This document shows positions 35,228 through 45,136 of a DNA stretch of 64,000 bases, one piece after another. The translations under genes and the position numbers were made by a program. Location: positions 2,969,501-3,033,500 of the forward strand of contig NZ_CP140098.1 of NCBI RefSeq assembly GCF_034440735.1. The letters run 5' to 3'. The notes below the pieces were generated by a model. The model did no database searches, was not told the origin of the DNA, and saw only the letters and a program-made list of their open reading frames with translations. The stretch's first letter is position 1. Every line of letters starts with the position of its first letter. Origin of the DNA: Deinococcus sp. AB2017081 (lineage in GTDB: Bacteria; Deinococcota; Deinococci; Deinococcales; Deinococcaceae).

Positions 35228-36292
35228 ATGAAGATCCGCCTCGACCCCTGGCCCGTGGATACCCAGGATGGACAACTCACGCTCAAACCCTTCGCCGGGC
35301 TGGTCTTCAACGCCGAAACCGATACCTGGGCCGCCGTTGCTCCCCGAGACGTCCCGAGACGACTGGAACAGGTACTCGTGGTGGACGGCAAGCCACGCAT
35401 GGAGGCCCGACTGCTACTGGACGACGAGGCGGGCGGCCTGAGCCTGGCTGGCTTCGGGGCGTATGTGGTGGGCGCGGTGAACCTCTGCCCACACGGCTCG
35501 CGTCAGGCCGAGCTGTACGGCGTGGCCGCTCAGCGCATCCTGGCTTACAGCTCCGACACGCCGGGCACCATGCTGGAACCTGCGCGACTGAGCCCACGCA
35601 ATCCGCATACCGGACAGCTGGACTACCATCCGCACCGCTTCAACGGTGCCCAGCTGGAGGGCGCTCGGGGCAAGGTGCAGCGTCTGATGCTGGACGCCGA
35701 GGCCACCCTGAGCAGTGACCTCGCCTCAGCCCTGCCGCTGGACGAGCACGATCCCAACGCCCTGCCCGACACGCTGGTGTTGCAAGACGGCCCCGTCAGG
35801 ATCGGCGGGGCCGGACGGGCTGTCCTGGGCTATGTGAAGACGCTGCACACCGACTATCTGGGCGCTGACCGGATCGGGTTGCTGGGAACGCTGAAGCCCG
35901 GCGAGCGCACGCCCGTCCTGCGGTTCCGGGTGGGCGACCAGGGCGGCGGCGCGGACAGTGAAGGTCGTGAGCAGCGCTTCACGTGGTATGTGCGGCTGTG
36001 CGATCCGCCGTTCTATCAACACCCGCTGGCCGGTGTGATGCGCCTGGAGATGCACGCCCCCGACGACAGCGACTTTGTGCCGCGCGGCGTGCTGGACATT
36101 GCCAATCTGTCGGGCACCCTGCTGTGCCGGCTCGCCAGTGCACCGCACAAGGATCCCCGCGCCCCCCAGAACCTGATCCCGACCGCCGCCCTGGAACACG
36201 CCATGGGCCGCGCCATGGGCAGCCCCGAACTCGTGACGCGCCGCATCCGCGCCCATATCGCGCAGATGTACGGGCCGGAGGCGGTGGCATGA
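35228..36292 (+). CDS. nurA: NurA-type 5'-3' nuclease
   Basis: The 354-residue protein fits the NurA domain: an N-terminal [18 protein letters not shown] segment with the conserved metal-ligand Asp, [12 protein letters not shown], the [11 protein letters not shown] segment, and a C-terminal [17 protein letters not shown]. NurA pairs with HerA to process broken DNA ends, and the downstream gene at 36390 is a HerA ATPase. TAGAAT (35215-35220) lies 7 bases before the ATG. The assignment rests on motif pattern plus the HerA neighbour. Confidence 0.85.
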   Translation: MKIRLDPWPVDTQDGQLTLKPFAGLVFNAETDTWAAVAPRDVPRRLEQVLVVDGKPRMEARLLLDDEAGGLSLAGFGAYVVGAVNLCPHGSRQAELYGVAAQRILAYSSDTPGTMLEPARLSPRNPHTGQLDYHPHRFNGAQLEGARGKVQRLMLDAEATLSSDLASALPLDEHDPNALPDTLVLQDGPVRIGGAGRAVLGYVKTLHTDYLGADRIGLLGTLKPGERTPVLRFRVGDQGGGADSEGREQRFTWYVRLCDPPFYQHPLAGVMRLEMHAPDDSDFVPRGVLDIANLSGTLLCRLASAPHKDPRAPQNLIPTAALEHAMGRAMGSPELVTRRIRAHIAQMYGPEAVA

Positions 36293-36298
36293 TGGGAC

Positions 36299-36358
36299 GC
36301 AGAGGGCAGAGGGCAGAGAGCGGAGCGCCGACAGCGGGTTTAGCCCTCTGCCCTCTGC
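36299..36358. repeat. Palindromic GGGCAGAG element, copy 2
   Basis: GCAGAGGGCAGAGGGC (36299-36314) pairs perfectly over 16 bp with GCCCTCTGCCCTCTGC (36343-36358), loop of 28. It lies between nurA and herA. The repeated core GGGCAGAG/CTCTGCCC is shared with the element at 23266-23311, suggesting a dispersed intergenic repeat family. Confidence 0.6.
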
Positions 36359-36389
36359 GCTCGGCTCTCCGCGCCGGCCGGAGGCCGGC

Positions 36390-38198
36390 ATGATCGGCAT
36401 GATCCTCGGCACCGAGGACGTCACGCCCACCGTGTTCTGGTTCGCGGTCACGAAGGGGGCGAGCGTGCAGCTCGACGACCTGATCACGGTGCAGACGACG
36501 CGGCCGGACGGGCGGGTCGTGACGTTCTACGGGCTGGTGGACAACGTCCGCAAGCGGCACGAGGGCGTGACCTTCGAGTCGGACGTGGAGGACGTGGTGG
36601 CGGGCGTGCTGCCGGCCAGCGTGAGCTACGCGGCGCGGGTGCTGGTCACGCGGGTCGATCCCGAGCACTTCATCCCGCCGCAGCCGGGCGACCTCGTGCG
36701 GCACGCGCGGGGTGACGATCTGAAGATGGCCCTGAGCGCTGACAAGATGCAGGAGGCCGCCTTCCCCGCCGGACTCCTGGCTGACGGGCAGGCGCTGCCA
36801 CTGAACTTCCGCTTCGTGAACGGCGAGAGCGGCGGGCACATCAACATCTCGGGCATCTCCGGCGTGGCGACGAAGACCAGTTACGCGCTGTTCCTGCTGC
36901 ACTCGATCTTCCGCAGCGGCGTCATGGATCGCGTGTCGGCGGCCAGCGGCGGCCAGATGGCGGGGTCGGCGGGCGGCCGGGCGATCATCTTCAACGTCAA
37001 GGGCGAGGATCTGCTGTTTCTGGACAAACCGAACAGCAAGGTCGAAAAGCGCGAGGCCCAGGCCAGCGCCGAGAAGGGCCTGAGCAGCGACCGCTACACG
37101 ATCATGGGCCTGCCGCGCACGCCGTTCCGGGACGCGCAGTTCCTCGCGCCGCCGCGCCCGGGGTCGGTCAGCGGGGCGATCACGCCGCACACGGATCAGC
37201 GGGGCGAGGGCGTGACGCCCTTCGTGTTCACGCTGCGCGAGTTCTGCGAGAAGCGCATGCTGCCCTTCGTGTTCAGCGACGCCGGCAGCAGCCTGAACCT
37301 GGGGTTTGTCATCGGCAACGTCGAGGAGAAACTCGCGCGGCTCGCGCAGGGACAGACGGGGCCCGGCGTGACCGTCGAGGACTGGACGCCTGACGAGGCG
37401 GACGTGGCGCTGGAGGAGCTGAGCTTCACGGAGGTCGGCGGCATCACCATCCGCACCTTCGAGCAGCTGATCTCCTACCTGGAATTCAAGCTGCTCGAAG
37501 ACCGCGAGGGCGAGGGCGACCCCAAGTGGGTGCTGAAGCAGTCGCCCGGCACGCTGCGCGCCTTCACGCGCCGGCTGCGCGGCGTGCAGAAGCACCTGAA
37601 CCCCCTGATCCGCGGCGACATCACGGCCGCCGAGGCCGAGCGCTTCCGACCGAACCTGCTGCGGGGCGCGCAGCTGTCGGTCGTGGACATCCACAACCTG
37701 TCCGGTCCCGCGCAGATGTTCGTGGTGGGCGTGCTGCTGCGCGAGGTCTTCGAGCACAAGGAACGCTTTGGCCGCCAGGACACGGTGTTCGTGGTGCTCG
37801 ACGAGCTGAACAAGTACGCGCCGCGCGACGACAGCAGCCCGATCAAGGACATCCTGCTGGAGATCGCCGAGCGGGGCCGATCCCTGGGCATCATCCTGAT
37901 CGGCGCGCAACAGACGGCCAGCGAGGTCGAGCGGCGCATCGTCTCGAACGCCGCGATCCGCGTGGTCGGGCGCCTCGACCTGGCCGAGGCCGAGCGGCCC
38001 GAGTACCGCTTCCTGCCTCAGAGCTTCCGCGCACGCGCCGGCATCCTGCAGCCCGGCACCATGCTGGTCAGCCAGCCCGACGTGCCCAACCCCGTGCTGA
38101 TCAACTACCCGTTTCCCGCGTGGGCCACGAGAAAGGACGAGGTCGACGACCTGGACGGCCGCCCTGTCGCCGAGGTCGGCGAGGACTGGCTGAGGTGA
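36390..38198 (+). CDS. herA: HerA-type DNA translocase ATPase
   Basis: HerA is a ring ATPase that drives DNA through the NurA nuclease during end resection. The 602-residue protein has an N-terminal beta-barrel HAS domain (residues 1-90), a P-loop at about 155-164 reading [10 protein letters not shown], and Walker B ([13 protein letters not shown]). It also has the sensor-like segment [26 protein letters not shown]. The P-loop lacks the usual Gly before Lys. It ends in GTGA shared with the next gene. The ATG directly follows a GCCGGCC/GGCCGGC palindrome. Confidence 0.88.
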   Translation: MIGMILGTEDVTPTVFWFAVTKGASVQLDDLITVQTTRPDGRVVTFYGLVDNVRKRHEGVTFESDVEDVVAGVLPASVSYAARVLVTRVDPEHFIPPQPGDLVRHARGDDLKMALSADKMQEAAFPAGLLADGQALPLNFRFVNGESGGHINISGISGVATKTSYALFLLHSIFRSGVMDRVSAASGGQMAGSAGGRAIIFNVKGEDLLFLDKPNSKVEKREAQASAEKGLSSDRYTIMGLPRTPFRDAQFLAPPRPGSVSGAITPHTDQRGEGVTPFVFTLREFCEKRMLPFVFSDAGSSLNLGFVIGNVEEKLARLAQGQTGPGVTVEDWTPDEADVALEELSFTEVGGITIRTFEQLISYLEFKLLEDREGEGDPKWVLKQSPGTLRAFTRRLRGVQKHLNPLIRGDITAAEAERFRPNLLRGAQLSVVDIHNLSGPAQMFVVGVLLREVFEHKERFGRQDTVFVVLDELNKYAPRDDSSPIKDILLEIAERGRSLGIILIGAQQTASEVERRIVSNAAIRVVGRLDLAEAERPEYRFLPQSFRARAGILQPGTMLVSQPDVPNPVLINYPFPAWATRKDEVDDLDGRPVAEVGEDWLR

Positions 38199-38674
38199 GC
38201 GGGCGCGTCCTCCTCACCGGCATGTCCGGCACCGGGAAGTCGTCGGTGCTGGCAGAGCTCGCACGGCGTGGGTGCGAGGTCGTGGAGACGGACGTGGGCG
38301 GCTGGTGCGTGTGGGGCGCGTTGCCGGGATCGGACAATGCCGGCTGGCTGTGGCGCGAGGATTGGATGCGTGAACTGCTCGGTAGGCCCCGCTCCGTGCC
38401 GCTGGTCGTGGCCGGGTGTGTGGCGAACCAGGGGCAGTTCTACCGGCTGTTCGGGAAGGTCGTGCTGCTCAGCGCCCCGGCGGACGTGATCCTGGCGCGT
38501 GTACAGGCGCGGACGGACAACCCGTACGGCAAGACACCGGAGGATCAGGCCGAGATCCTGGCGAATCTGCGCGACGTGGAACCGCTGCTGCGGCGGGGTG
38601 CGGACATGGAGTTCGACACGTCGGGGATGACCGTAGCCGAGACTGCGGACGCGGTGCTGGCCCTCGTGGGGTGA
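38195..38674 (+). CDS. P-loop nucleoside/shikimate-kinase-like ATPase
   Basis: The 159-residue protein starts at a GTG within the herA stop (GTGA). It has Walker A ([12 protein letters not shown]), an acidic loop (VVETDVGGW), a LID-like segment ([19 protein letters not shown]) and a short C-terminus. Such small kinases phosphorylate nucleosides, adenylates or shikimate, and none is indicated here. Tight coupling to herA hints at a shared DNA-repair or nucleotide role. Confidence 0.8.
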   Translation: MSGRVLLTGMSGTGKSSVLAELARRGCEVVETDVGGWCVWGALPGSDNAGWLWREDWMRELLGRPRSVPLVVAGCVANQGQFYRLFGKVVLLSAPADVILARVQARTDNPYGKTPEDQAEILANLRDVEPLLRRGADMEFDTSGMTVAETADAVLALVG

Positions 38675-38799
38675 AGGTGCGGTGAAGCCCTCGGCCCGGC
38701 ATTCTCTCACGGCACTCATCGACGATGGACGGGTCAGGACGCACGGTCGAGCACCGATACACCGTTCAGGACGCCGGCACCCGGTGTCCAGGGGGAGGC

Positions 38800-39279
38800 A
38801 TGGATCACACCGAATTTCTGCAGCACCTGCGCGGCCTCTACCCCGACGCGGAGTTCCTGGAGCACGGCGGTACGGTGTTCGTGATGTACGACCCGGACGG
38901 CCGCCTGCTGCCCGAACGCACACGGCCGTTCGTGACAGTGGTGCCGGACGACGCGCACGACACGGCGTCCGACCTGGCGCGGCCGGGCGTGTACCGCGTG
39001 AACATCGGCGTGTCGCCGGACACGTATCGGGCGCACTTCGGGCCACCCCCCCGGACGGGAACGGACGGGCTGGTGAGCACCGGGCATGATTTCACCATGC
39101 TAGACACGCTGCTGCCGCACCCGGTGTACGCGCCGATGTCGTGGGTGTGCGTCCTGAGCCCCTGCGCGGCCACCGTGGCGGCGCTGCGGCCCCTGCTGGA
39201 CGAGGCGTACGCGCGGGCCGTGCAGAACCACGCGCAGGCGGGAAGGCCTCGTGGCCCAGCGGGTACACTGCCCGGATGA
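38800..39279 (+). CDS. DUF6194-family protein
   Basis: The 159-residue product starts at the ATG after GGGGGAGG; a longer ORF to 38725 is less likely. It shows the family pattern: TVFVMYDPDG, RPFVTVVPDDAHDTASDLARPG, VYRVNIGVSPDTYRAHFG and PHPVYAPMSWVCVLSP. Function is unknown. The last 4 bases overlap the pseudouridine synthase gene. Confidence 0.8.
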   Translation: MDHTEFLQHLRGLYPDAEFLEHGGTVFVMYDPDGRLLPERTRPFVTVVPDDAHDTASDLARPGVYRVNIGVSPDTYRAHFGPPPRTGTDGLVSTGHDFTMLDTLLPHPVYAPMSWVCVLSPCAATVAALRPLLDEAYARAVQNHAQAGRPRGPAGTLPG

Positions 39280-40238
39280 CCGTGCCCTCCCCCACCCTGA
39301 GCTTCAGCGCCACGCCCGGCCGCCTGGACGCCGTGCTGTCGGCGCTGAGCGGGCAGAGCCGCTCGCAGGTGGCTGGGTGGATCGCCGGGGGCTTCGTGCT
39401 CGTAGACGGCGTGCCCGCCCTGAAGGCCAGCGTGAAGCTGCGCGGCGGCGAGACCGTCAGTGTGGCCGTGCCGCGCCCGCCCGACTCACACGTGGCCCCG
39501 GAGGATGTGCCGCTGGACATCCTGTTCGAGGACGAGCACCTGATCGCCGTGAACAAACCGCCGGGCATGGTCACGCACCCCGCGCCGGGCGTGACGACCG
39601 GCACGCTGGTGAACGCCCTGCTGGGCCGCACGACCCTGCCCGAGCAGGAGGGCTTCGACGGCCCGGACGGCTTCCGCCCCGGCATTGTCCACCGGCTCGA
39701 CAAGGACACGAGTGGCGTGATCGTGGTGGCCAAGACCGTGCAGGCCCACGCGAAACTGGCCGCAGCCTTCAAGAACCGTGATACCCGCAAGACGTACCTC
39801 GCGATCGCCGCGGGCACGTGGAAGGCCGACGCGCCGGTGCAGGTCGATGCGCCCATCGGTCGCCACCCCATCCAGCGGCAGCGCATGACCGTAGGCGGTG
39901 CCCAGTTCCGGGACGCGCAGACGCTCGTGACGCCACTGGCCGCACACCGCGACGGGCACGGGCGAACGCTGGCGCTGGTGCGGGCCCAGCCGCGCACGGG
40001 CCGCACACACCAGATCCGCGTGCACCTGCTGCACCTGGGCTCGCCGCTGCTGGGCGACCCGGTGTACGGCCGACTCAGCGAGATCATGCCCCGGCACGCG
40101 CTGCACGCGCAGTTCCTGGACATCCCACACCCGGTCACGCGCGACATGCTGCACCTGCATGCCCCCGCCCCGGACGACCTGCTCCAGGCATGGGTGGCCC
40201 TGGGAGGCTCGGTACCGGGAAATCTGGAAGAGCTGTAA
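39276..40238 (+). CDS. RluA-family 23S rRNA pseudouridine synthase
   Basis: The 320-residue enzyme has an N-terminal S4 RNA-binding domain (RLDAVLSALSGQSRSQVAGWI), then the catalytic domain with HRLDKDTSGVIVVAK (catalytic Asp) and the ending RTGRTHQIRVHLLHLG. It is RluD-like and should modify the large rRNA. TACACT (39264-39269) lies 6 bases before the ATG and inside the upstream gene, so it can be read from its own leaderless promoter as well as by coupling. Confidence 0.92.
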   Translation: MTVPSPTLSFSATPGRLDAVLSALSGQSRSQVAGWIAGGFVLVDGVPALKASVKLRGGETVSVAVPRPPDSHVAPEDVPLDILFEDEHLIAVNKPPGMVTHPAPGVTTGTLVNALLGRTTLPEQEGFDGPDGFRPGIVHRLDKDTSGVIVVAKTVQAHAKLAAAFKNRDTRKTYLAIAAGTWKADAPVQVDAPIGRHPIQRQRMTVGGAQFRDAQTLVTPLAAHRDGHGRTLALVRAQPRTGRTHQIRVHLLHLGSPLLGDPVYGRLSEIMPRHALHAQFLDIPHPVTRDMLHLHAPAPDDLLQAWVALGGSVPGNLEEL

Positions 40239-40241
40239 AAA

Positions 40242-40277
40242 ATGAAGGCCTCATGAAGCAGGCGAACGAGGCTTCAT
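40242..40277. terminator. Hairpin terminator after the pseudouridine synthase
   Basis: ATGAAGGCCTC (40242-40252) pairs with GAGGCTTCAT (40268-40277) with a one-base bulge. Five A precede it on +, giving a T-run on the minus strand; on + it is followed by CTTGT. It could work in both directions. Confidence 0.65.
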
Positions 40278-40491
40278 CTTGTGCTCAGATTCTCCGGGGC
40301 GTATAACCGGAGGTGACCTTCTTCACACTCGAATGACGCGCCTGCTCCTGGAGAAGGCCACATCAATACAGCTCCGGGTTCCGTGAATTCCAGCTTTTCT
40401 GCGCCCAGTGGTGCAGGTCAGGATCTGGCCTGACTGCCGCCCACGTCGCCGGATGGCCGGCCCGCGTCTGCCCGGGGACAGAGGGGGACGC

Positions 40492-42276
40492 ATGAAGAGA
40501 TCGCCGTTCCGGCCCTCGCCCCACGTCATCGGCCGCCGCCCGACCGGCTGGCTGACCAGCCCCACGCTGCTGGGTCTGGCACTCCTGAGCGGCTGTGGCG
40601 ACCGCACTGCTCAGCCACAGGCGACCACGCTGGGGGCCGTCCCGCAGTACCGCGAGGCCAGCGCCTTCGACCGCTCGCCCAGTTTCCGTGCCCTGGCCCG
40701 AACCCTGCCACCCCGTGTCCCGACAGCGGCCGACGCCACGGCTGAACCTCTGGACATCCGCCCGGATCGTGGCCGCGTGACGATGGATCGGGGCCACACC
40801 CGCGATGCCGCGTTGCAGCCGACCGGTACGCTGGGCACGGCCGCCATCGGCCCGCAGGTCTCGGCCCCGGTCGCGAACTTCGAGGGCCTCAGCAGCCAGG
40901 ACAACTTCACCCTGTACGGTGGCCGCGTGAACCCGCCGGATCCGGTCGGGGACGTCGGCCCGAACCACTACGTCGAGATGACCAACCTGGCGTTCGCCGT
41001 GTACGACAAACAGGGCAACCGGCTGCTGGGGCCGTCGAAGCTCGGTGATCTGTGGGCGGGCTTCCCGGTGCCGGACTGCACGGACAACTCGGGTGATCCC
41101 ATCGTCGTGTACGACCAACTTGTGGACCGCTGGATCCTGACGCAGTTCACCACGCGCGGCCTGAACAACCCGGCGCTGCCGTTCTACGAGTGTGTGGCCG
41201 TCTCGACCACGGGCGACCCCACCGGGTCGTACTACCGCTACGCCTTCACGTCCGGCACGTTCTTCCCGGATTACCCGAAACTGGGCGTGTGGACGGACTC
41301 GTACATCCTGACCACCCGCGAGTTCGGGGGCAGCGGCGAATACGGCATCGGCGTGTATGCGCTGGAGAAGAACAAGATGATCGCCGGCGATCCCAAGGCC
41401 CGCGCCGTGCGCTTCCTGCTACAGGACGGCGTGGTGCCCCTGAACGAGATCGGGGACGGCCTGCTCCCGCCGGATATCGACGGCACGCGCCGCCCGCAGG
41501 CCCGGATCGCCGCACCGATCATCGGCACCGAGGACGACGGCGCGGGGTACGGCGCGACCACGGACGCCCTGAACGTGTATGAGCTGCTGGTGCAGTGGAA
41601 CTCCAGGCCCGACGCCTCGCTGACTCTGGCGGCCAAGCTGCCGGTCGCGCCGTTCGACTCGATCTTCCCGTGCGGCCCGACCTCGCGCGACTGCCTGCCG
41701 CAGCCGGGCATCACGAACCGCGATCAGTTCCTGGATGTCCTGTCGTACCGGCAGCGTCCGCTGTACCGCCTGGCGTACCGGAATTTCGGCAGACACGAGT
41801 CCTTCGTGACCACCCAGACCGTCGAGGCCAGCCCCGGAGTGGCCGGGATGCGCTGGTACGAGGTGCGGCGCGTGGACGGCGCGTACTCGGTGCACCAGCA
41901 GGGCACCTACGCGCCGGGCGACGGCATCCAGCGCTGGATGGGCAGCGTTGCCATGGACGGCAGGGGCAACATGGGCCTGGGCTACAGTGTCGTGAACGGC
42001 GTGGACGTCTTCCCCGGCATCCGCTACACCGGCCGACTGGCGACCGACGCTCCTGGCACCATGACCCTGGGTGAACAGACCCTGATCGCGGGCAGCGGCG
42101 TGCAGCGCACTGTCAACTCCCGCTGGGGCGACTACACCTCCATGAACGTCGATCCCACGGACGACTGCACGTTCTGGTACGTGAACGAGTACTACACCGC
42201 CGCCGGACAGGCCGCCAGCGTCGCCGGCTGGCAGACCCGCATCGGCTCGTTCCGGGCACCGGGGTGCGCTCCGTAA
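40492..42276 (+). CDS. Large secreted lipoprotein of unknown function
   Basis: The 594-residue product starts at the ATG after GGGGGACGC and has a lipoprotein signal (TLLGLALLSGC). The mature chain contains a repeated-blade pattern: DPVGDVGPNHYVEMTN, GDPIVVYDQLVDRWILTQF, FPDYPKLGVWTDSYILTTREF, and FWYVNEYYTA, as in beta-propeller-like secreted proteins. Four to six cysteines may form disulfides. No enzymatic motif is visible. Possible roles are adhesion or binding, by inference. Confidence 0.75.
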   Translation: MKRSPFRPSPHVIGRRPTGWLTSPTLLGLALLSGCGDRTAQPQATTLGAVPQYREASAFDRSPSFRALARTLPPRVPTAADATAEPLDIRPDRGRVTMDRGHTRDAALQPTGTLGTAAIGPQVSAPVANFEGLSSQDNFTLYGGRVNPPDPVGDVGPNHYVEMTNLAFAVYDKQGNRLLGPSKLGDLWAGFPVPDCTDNSGDPIVVYDQLVDRWILTQFTTRGLNNPALPFYECVAVSTTGDPTGSYYRYAFTSGTFFPDYPKLGVWTDSYILTTREFGGSGEYGIGVYALEKNKMIAGDPKARAVRFLLQDGVVPLNEIGDGLLPPDIDGTRRPQARIAAPIIGTEDDGAGYGATTDALNVYELLVQWNSRPDASLTLAAKLPVAPFDSIFPCGPTSRDCLPQPGITNRDQFLDVLSYRQRPLYRLAYRNFGRHESFVTTQTVEASPGVAGMRWYEVRRVDGAYSVHQQGTYAPGDGIQRWMGSVAMDGRGNMGLGYSVVNGVDVFPGIRYTGRLATDAPGTMTLGEQTLIAGSGVQRTVNSRWGDYTSMNVDPTDDCTFWYVNEYYTAAGQAASVAGWQTRIGSFRAPGCAP

Positions 42277-42569
42277 GCGGCCGGTCTCCTGCTGAAGGGA
42301 TAGCTGTGCCTGCGCCAGTCTCGTTCTCGTCTCACCAGCGTCAGAGCACCTGACCCGGTCAGGAACAGTGGGGCCTCGAAGATGCCTGATCCGAGGCCCC
42401 TGCGCCTGCTTTCCTCGTACCAGCGGTGCCGCCCCTCCGCTCCCGCTGTTCCCCACGCCCAGTCGTCCTCCGAAACGTGAATGTCTGCCCAGGCCCACCC
42501 GCAGCACTGGAAGGGATCGGGCGGCCTATGGTACCGGTCGGCGCTGACCGCACCAACAGGAGGAGCGAC
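42277..42569. other. Intergenic region with a hairpin
   Basis: About 290 bp without a gene. CCTGACC and GGTCAGG around 42351-42365, and GGGGCCTCG (42370-42378) with CGAGGCCCC (42392-42400), form stems; the second likely ends the upstream transcript. The downstream gene starts after AGGAGG. No -10/-35 pair was recognised. Confidence 0.5.
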
Positions 42570-43631
42570 ATGGCAAGAACAGCACTGGTGGTGGGCGCAA
42601 GTGGAATCGCCGGCAGCGCGGTGGCGACGCTGCTGCTGGAACACGGGTGGACGGTTCACGGGCTCGCCCGACGCCCGGATCAGACCGGAGCGATCCTGCC
42701 GGTGGTGGCCGATCTTCAGGACGCCGCCGCAACGGCCGCCGCCCTGTCCAATGTCCACCCCGACACGGTGTTCATCACCACCTGGGCGCGGCAGGACAGC
42801 GAGGCCGAGAACATCCGGGTCAATTCGGCCATGGTGCGCCATCTGCTCGACGGCCTGCCTGCTGCGACCGGCCCCCGCCACGTCGCGCTGGTCACCGGCC
42901 TCAAGCACTACCTGGGCCCGTTCGAGTCGTACGGCCAGGGCACGCTGCCGCAGACCCCCTTCCGCGAGGAACAGGGCCGGCTGGACGTGCCCAACTTCTA
43001 CTACGCGCAGGAGGACGCCCTCTTTGCGGCGGCAGAGCGCGACGGCTTCACATGGAGTGTCCACCGGCCACACACGGTCATCGGCCAGGCGGTCGGCAAC
43101 GCCATGAATATGGGCACCACGCTTGCGGTCTACGCCACGCTGTGCCGCGAGACGGGCCGCCCCATGCGCTTTCCCGGCTCGGCCGCGCAGTGGCACGGCC
43201 TGACGGATATGACCGACGCCCGGCAGCTCGCCCGCCACCTGCTGTGGGCCGCCGAGACGGGCGCGGCGCACAACGAGGCCTTCAACGTCGTGAACGGCGA
43301 CGTCTTCCGCTGGCAGTGGATGTGGGGCCGGATCGCCAGTTGGTTCGGGCTCGAGGCCGTCCCCTTCGACGGCACGGTGCGCCCCCTGGAAGAGCAGATG
43401 GCCGGCGACGCGGCCCGGTGGGAGCAGCTCGCGGTGCGGGACGGACTCGCCGAGCCCGACCTGTGGCGGCTGGCCTCGCCGTGGCACACCGACGCCGATC
43501 TGGGACGGCCCGTGGAAGTCGTGACCGACATGTCGAAGAGCCGGCGGCTGGGGTTCACGGCCTACCAGCCCACCGACGACGCCTTCTTCGACCTGTTCGC
43601 GCGGCTGCGCCGAGACCGCCTGATTCCCTGA
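42570..43631 (+). CDS. PRISE-type NAD(P)-dependent reductase (SDR family)
   Basis: The 353-residue protein has an atypical SDR fold with the nucleotide motif VVGASGIAGSAV. It also has VTGLKHYLGPFESYG, where Lys of the active site is retained, and the FYYAQEDALF segment with the catalytic Tyr. VHRPHTVIGQAVGNAMN follows. This pattern matches PRISE proteins (progesterone 5-beta-reductase/iridoid synthase-like), which reduce enones. The bacterial substrate is unknown. AGGAGG lies before the ATG. Confidence 0.85.
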   Translation: MARTALVVGASGIAGSAVATLLLEHGWTVHGLARRPDQTGAILPVVADLQDAAATAAALSNVHPDTVFITTWARQDSEAENIRVNSAMVRHLLDGLPAATGPRHVALVTGLKHYLGPFESYGQGTLPQTPFREEQGRLDVPNFYYAQEDALFAAAERDGFTWSVHRPHTVIGQAVGNAMNMGTTLAVYATLCRETGRPMRFPGSAAQWHGLTDMTDARQLARHLLWAAETGAAHNEAFNVVNGDVFRWQWMWGRIASWFGLEAVPFDGTVRPLEEQMAGDAARWEQLAVRDGLAEPDLWRLASPWHTDADLGRPVEVVTDMSKSRRLGFTAYQPTDDAFFDLFARLRRDRLIP

Positions 43632-43816
43632 GCCTGGGAACGGCGGAAGAGGACGGGCCGTGCGGTGCCGGTTGCGGGATTCATGACCTCAACGCGGGAG
43701 AACCAGACGGCCAGCCACTGGCACCCGGCAGACAGAACGGCCTGATGCCGGTGACCATTCACCTTCGCTCAAGTCCGGCTTGCCCCCTGGCCAGCGCGAC
43801 CTCCTAGCCTCGGGGC

Positions 43817-44050
43817 ATGACGAAACGAGACGACGAGCAGGGCGGGCTGCCCAGTGACGCCGGCAACGGCATGAGTGACCGCGCCGGGAACTACGACGAG
43901 TCCGAGACGGGCATGACGGACACGCCCACGGGCACCTCGACCGCTGGCGACGGGAACGCGGTGCCGGGTGTGGACGGTGAGCGGCCAGCGATGGACACGG
44001 GGACGAGCTTTGGAGTCGATCCCAACGACGACGAGCGTCAGGGCGGCTGA
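43817..44050 (+). CDS. Small acidic, disordered protein
   Basis: The 77-residue product is rich in Asp, Gly, Thr and Ser with no hydrophobic core (AGNYDESETGMTDTPTGT). TAGCCT (43805-43810) lies 6 bases before the ATG, which supports expression from a leaderless mRNA. Hydrophilic, disordered proteins are often linked to desiccation tolerance; this is only an inference here. Confidence 0.6.
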   Translation: MTKRDDEQGGLPSDAGNGMSDRAGNYDESETGMTDTPTGTSTAGDGNAVPGVDGERPAMDTGTSFGVDPNDDERQGG

Positions 44051-44066
44051 GCCCTGCGGCCGGGCC

Positions 44067-44096
44067 AGGGCACGTTCCTTCCGGGGAGCGTGCCCT
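44067..44096 (+). terminator. Hairpin between the acidic-protein gene and dusA
   Basis: AGGGCACG (44067-44074) pairs with CGTGCCCT (44089-44096). The last T is also the first base of a TACACT -10 box (44096-44101) for dusA, so termination and initiation overlap. Confidence 0.6.
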
Positions 44097-44110
44097 ACAC
44101 TGTGCGGCTG

Positions 44111-45133
44111 ATGGCCGCGTCTCCCCTGCCCCCGCACACGCTCTCGGTCGCGCCGATGATGGACTGGACGGATCGGCACTGCCGCGTCTTCCACCGCACC
44201 CTGACGCGCCGGACACTGCTGTACACCGAGATGGTCACGACCGGCGCGATCATCCACGGTGACCGCGAGCGTCACCTGGGCTTCGATGCCGCCGAACATC
44301 CGGTGGCGCTGCAACTGGGCGGCAGCGACGCGGCGGCCCTGGCCGAGTGTGCCCGGATCTCGGAGGATCGGGGCTACGACGAGGTCAACCTGAACTGCGG
44401 CTGTCCCAGCGACCGCGTGAGCAGCGGCTCCTTCGGCGCGTGCCTGATGGGCACCCCGGACGTGGTGGCCCGCGCCGTCGAGGCCATGCGCGGCGCGACC
44501 CGCCTGCCGGTGACGGTCAAGCACCGCATCGGCATTGACGATCTGGACAGTTACGAGCACCTGACCGCATTCGTGCGAACCGTCGAGGCCGCCGGCTGCG
44601 GAACCTTCATCGTCCATGCCCGCAAGGCGTGGCTGAGCGGCCTGTCGCCCAAGGAAAACCGCGAGATTCCCCCGCTGCGGCACGAGCTGGTGCAGCAACT
44701 GAAGGCCGACTTCCCGCACCTGACGGTCGTGCTGAACGGGGGCATCCTGACTCTGGACGCCGCACAGGACGCGCTGGCCTGGGCCGACGGAGTGATGATC
44801 GGCCGGGCCGCGTATTCCGACCCCTTCATCCTGGCGCAGGTCGATCAGGACGTGTTCGGAGAGGACACGCCGCCCGTGACGCGGCGCGAGGCCATCGAGG
44901 CCTATCTGCCGTACGTCGCCGCACAACTGGAAGTGGGGCAGCCGCTGAACCGCATGATGAAGCACACGCTGGGCCTGTTCGCCGGCCAGCCGGGCGCGCG
45001 GCACTGGAAGCGCACGATCAGCGAGCAGGGGCACCGGCCCGGCGCGGGGCTGGAAGTCGTCCGGGCCGCGCTGGACGGCGTGCCGGACGTGGTGCTGGAC
45101 GCCCAGCCCGGTGCCCTGGTTCAGCCCGCGTGA
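44111..45133 (+). CDS. dusA: tRNA-dihydrouridine synthase A
   Basis: DusA reduces uridines of tRNA D-loops with FMN. The 340-residue enzyme has APMMDWTDRHCR, the catalytic-cysteine motif NLNCGCPSDRV, the VKHRIGIDD segment, FIVHARKAWLSGLSPKENREIPPL, and VMIGRAAY. The ATG at 44111 lies 9 bases after TACACT (44096-44101). The ORF can extend to 44090, but this would include the -10 box. Confidence 0.95.
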   Translation: MAASPLPPHTLSVAPMMDWTDRHCRVFHRTLTRRTLLYTEMVTTGAIIHGDRERHLGFDAAEHPVALQLGGSDAAALAECARISEDRGYDEVNLNCGCPSDRVSSGSFGACLMGTPDVVARAVEAMRGATRLPVTVKHRIGIDDLDSYEHLTAFVRTVEAAGCGTFIVHARKAWLSGLSPKENREIPPLRHELVQQLKADFPHLTVVLNGGILTLDAAQDALAWADGVMIGRAAYSDPFILAQVDQDVFGEDTPPVTRREAIEAYLPYVAAQLEVGQPLNRMMKHTLGLFAGQPGARHWKRTISEQGHRPGAGLEVVRAALDGVPDVVLDAQPGALVQPA

Positions 45134-45136
45134 GCC

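Noticed and set aside
38734..39087. Other long frames opposite DUF6194 and the pseudouridine synthase genes
   Set aside because: No conserved motif and incompatible with strong plus-strand gene calls.
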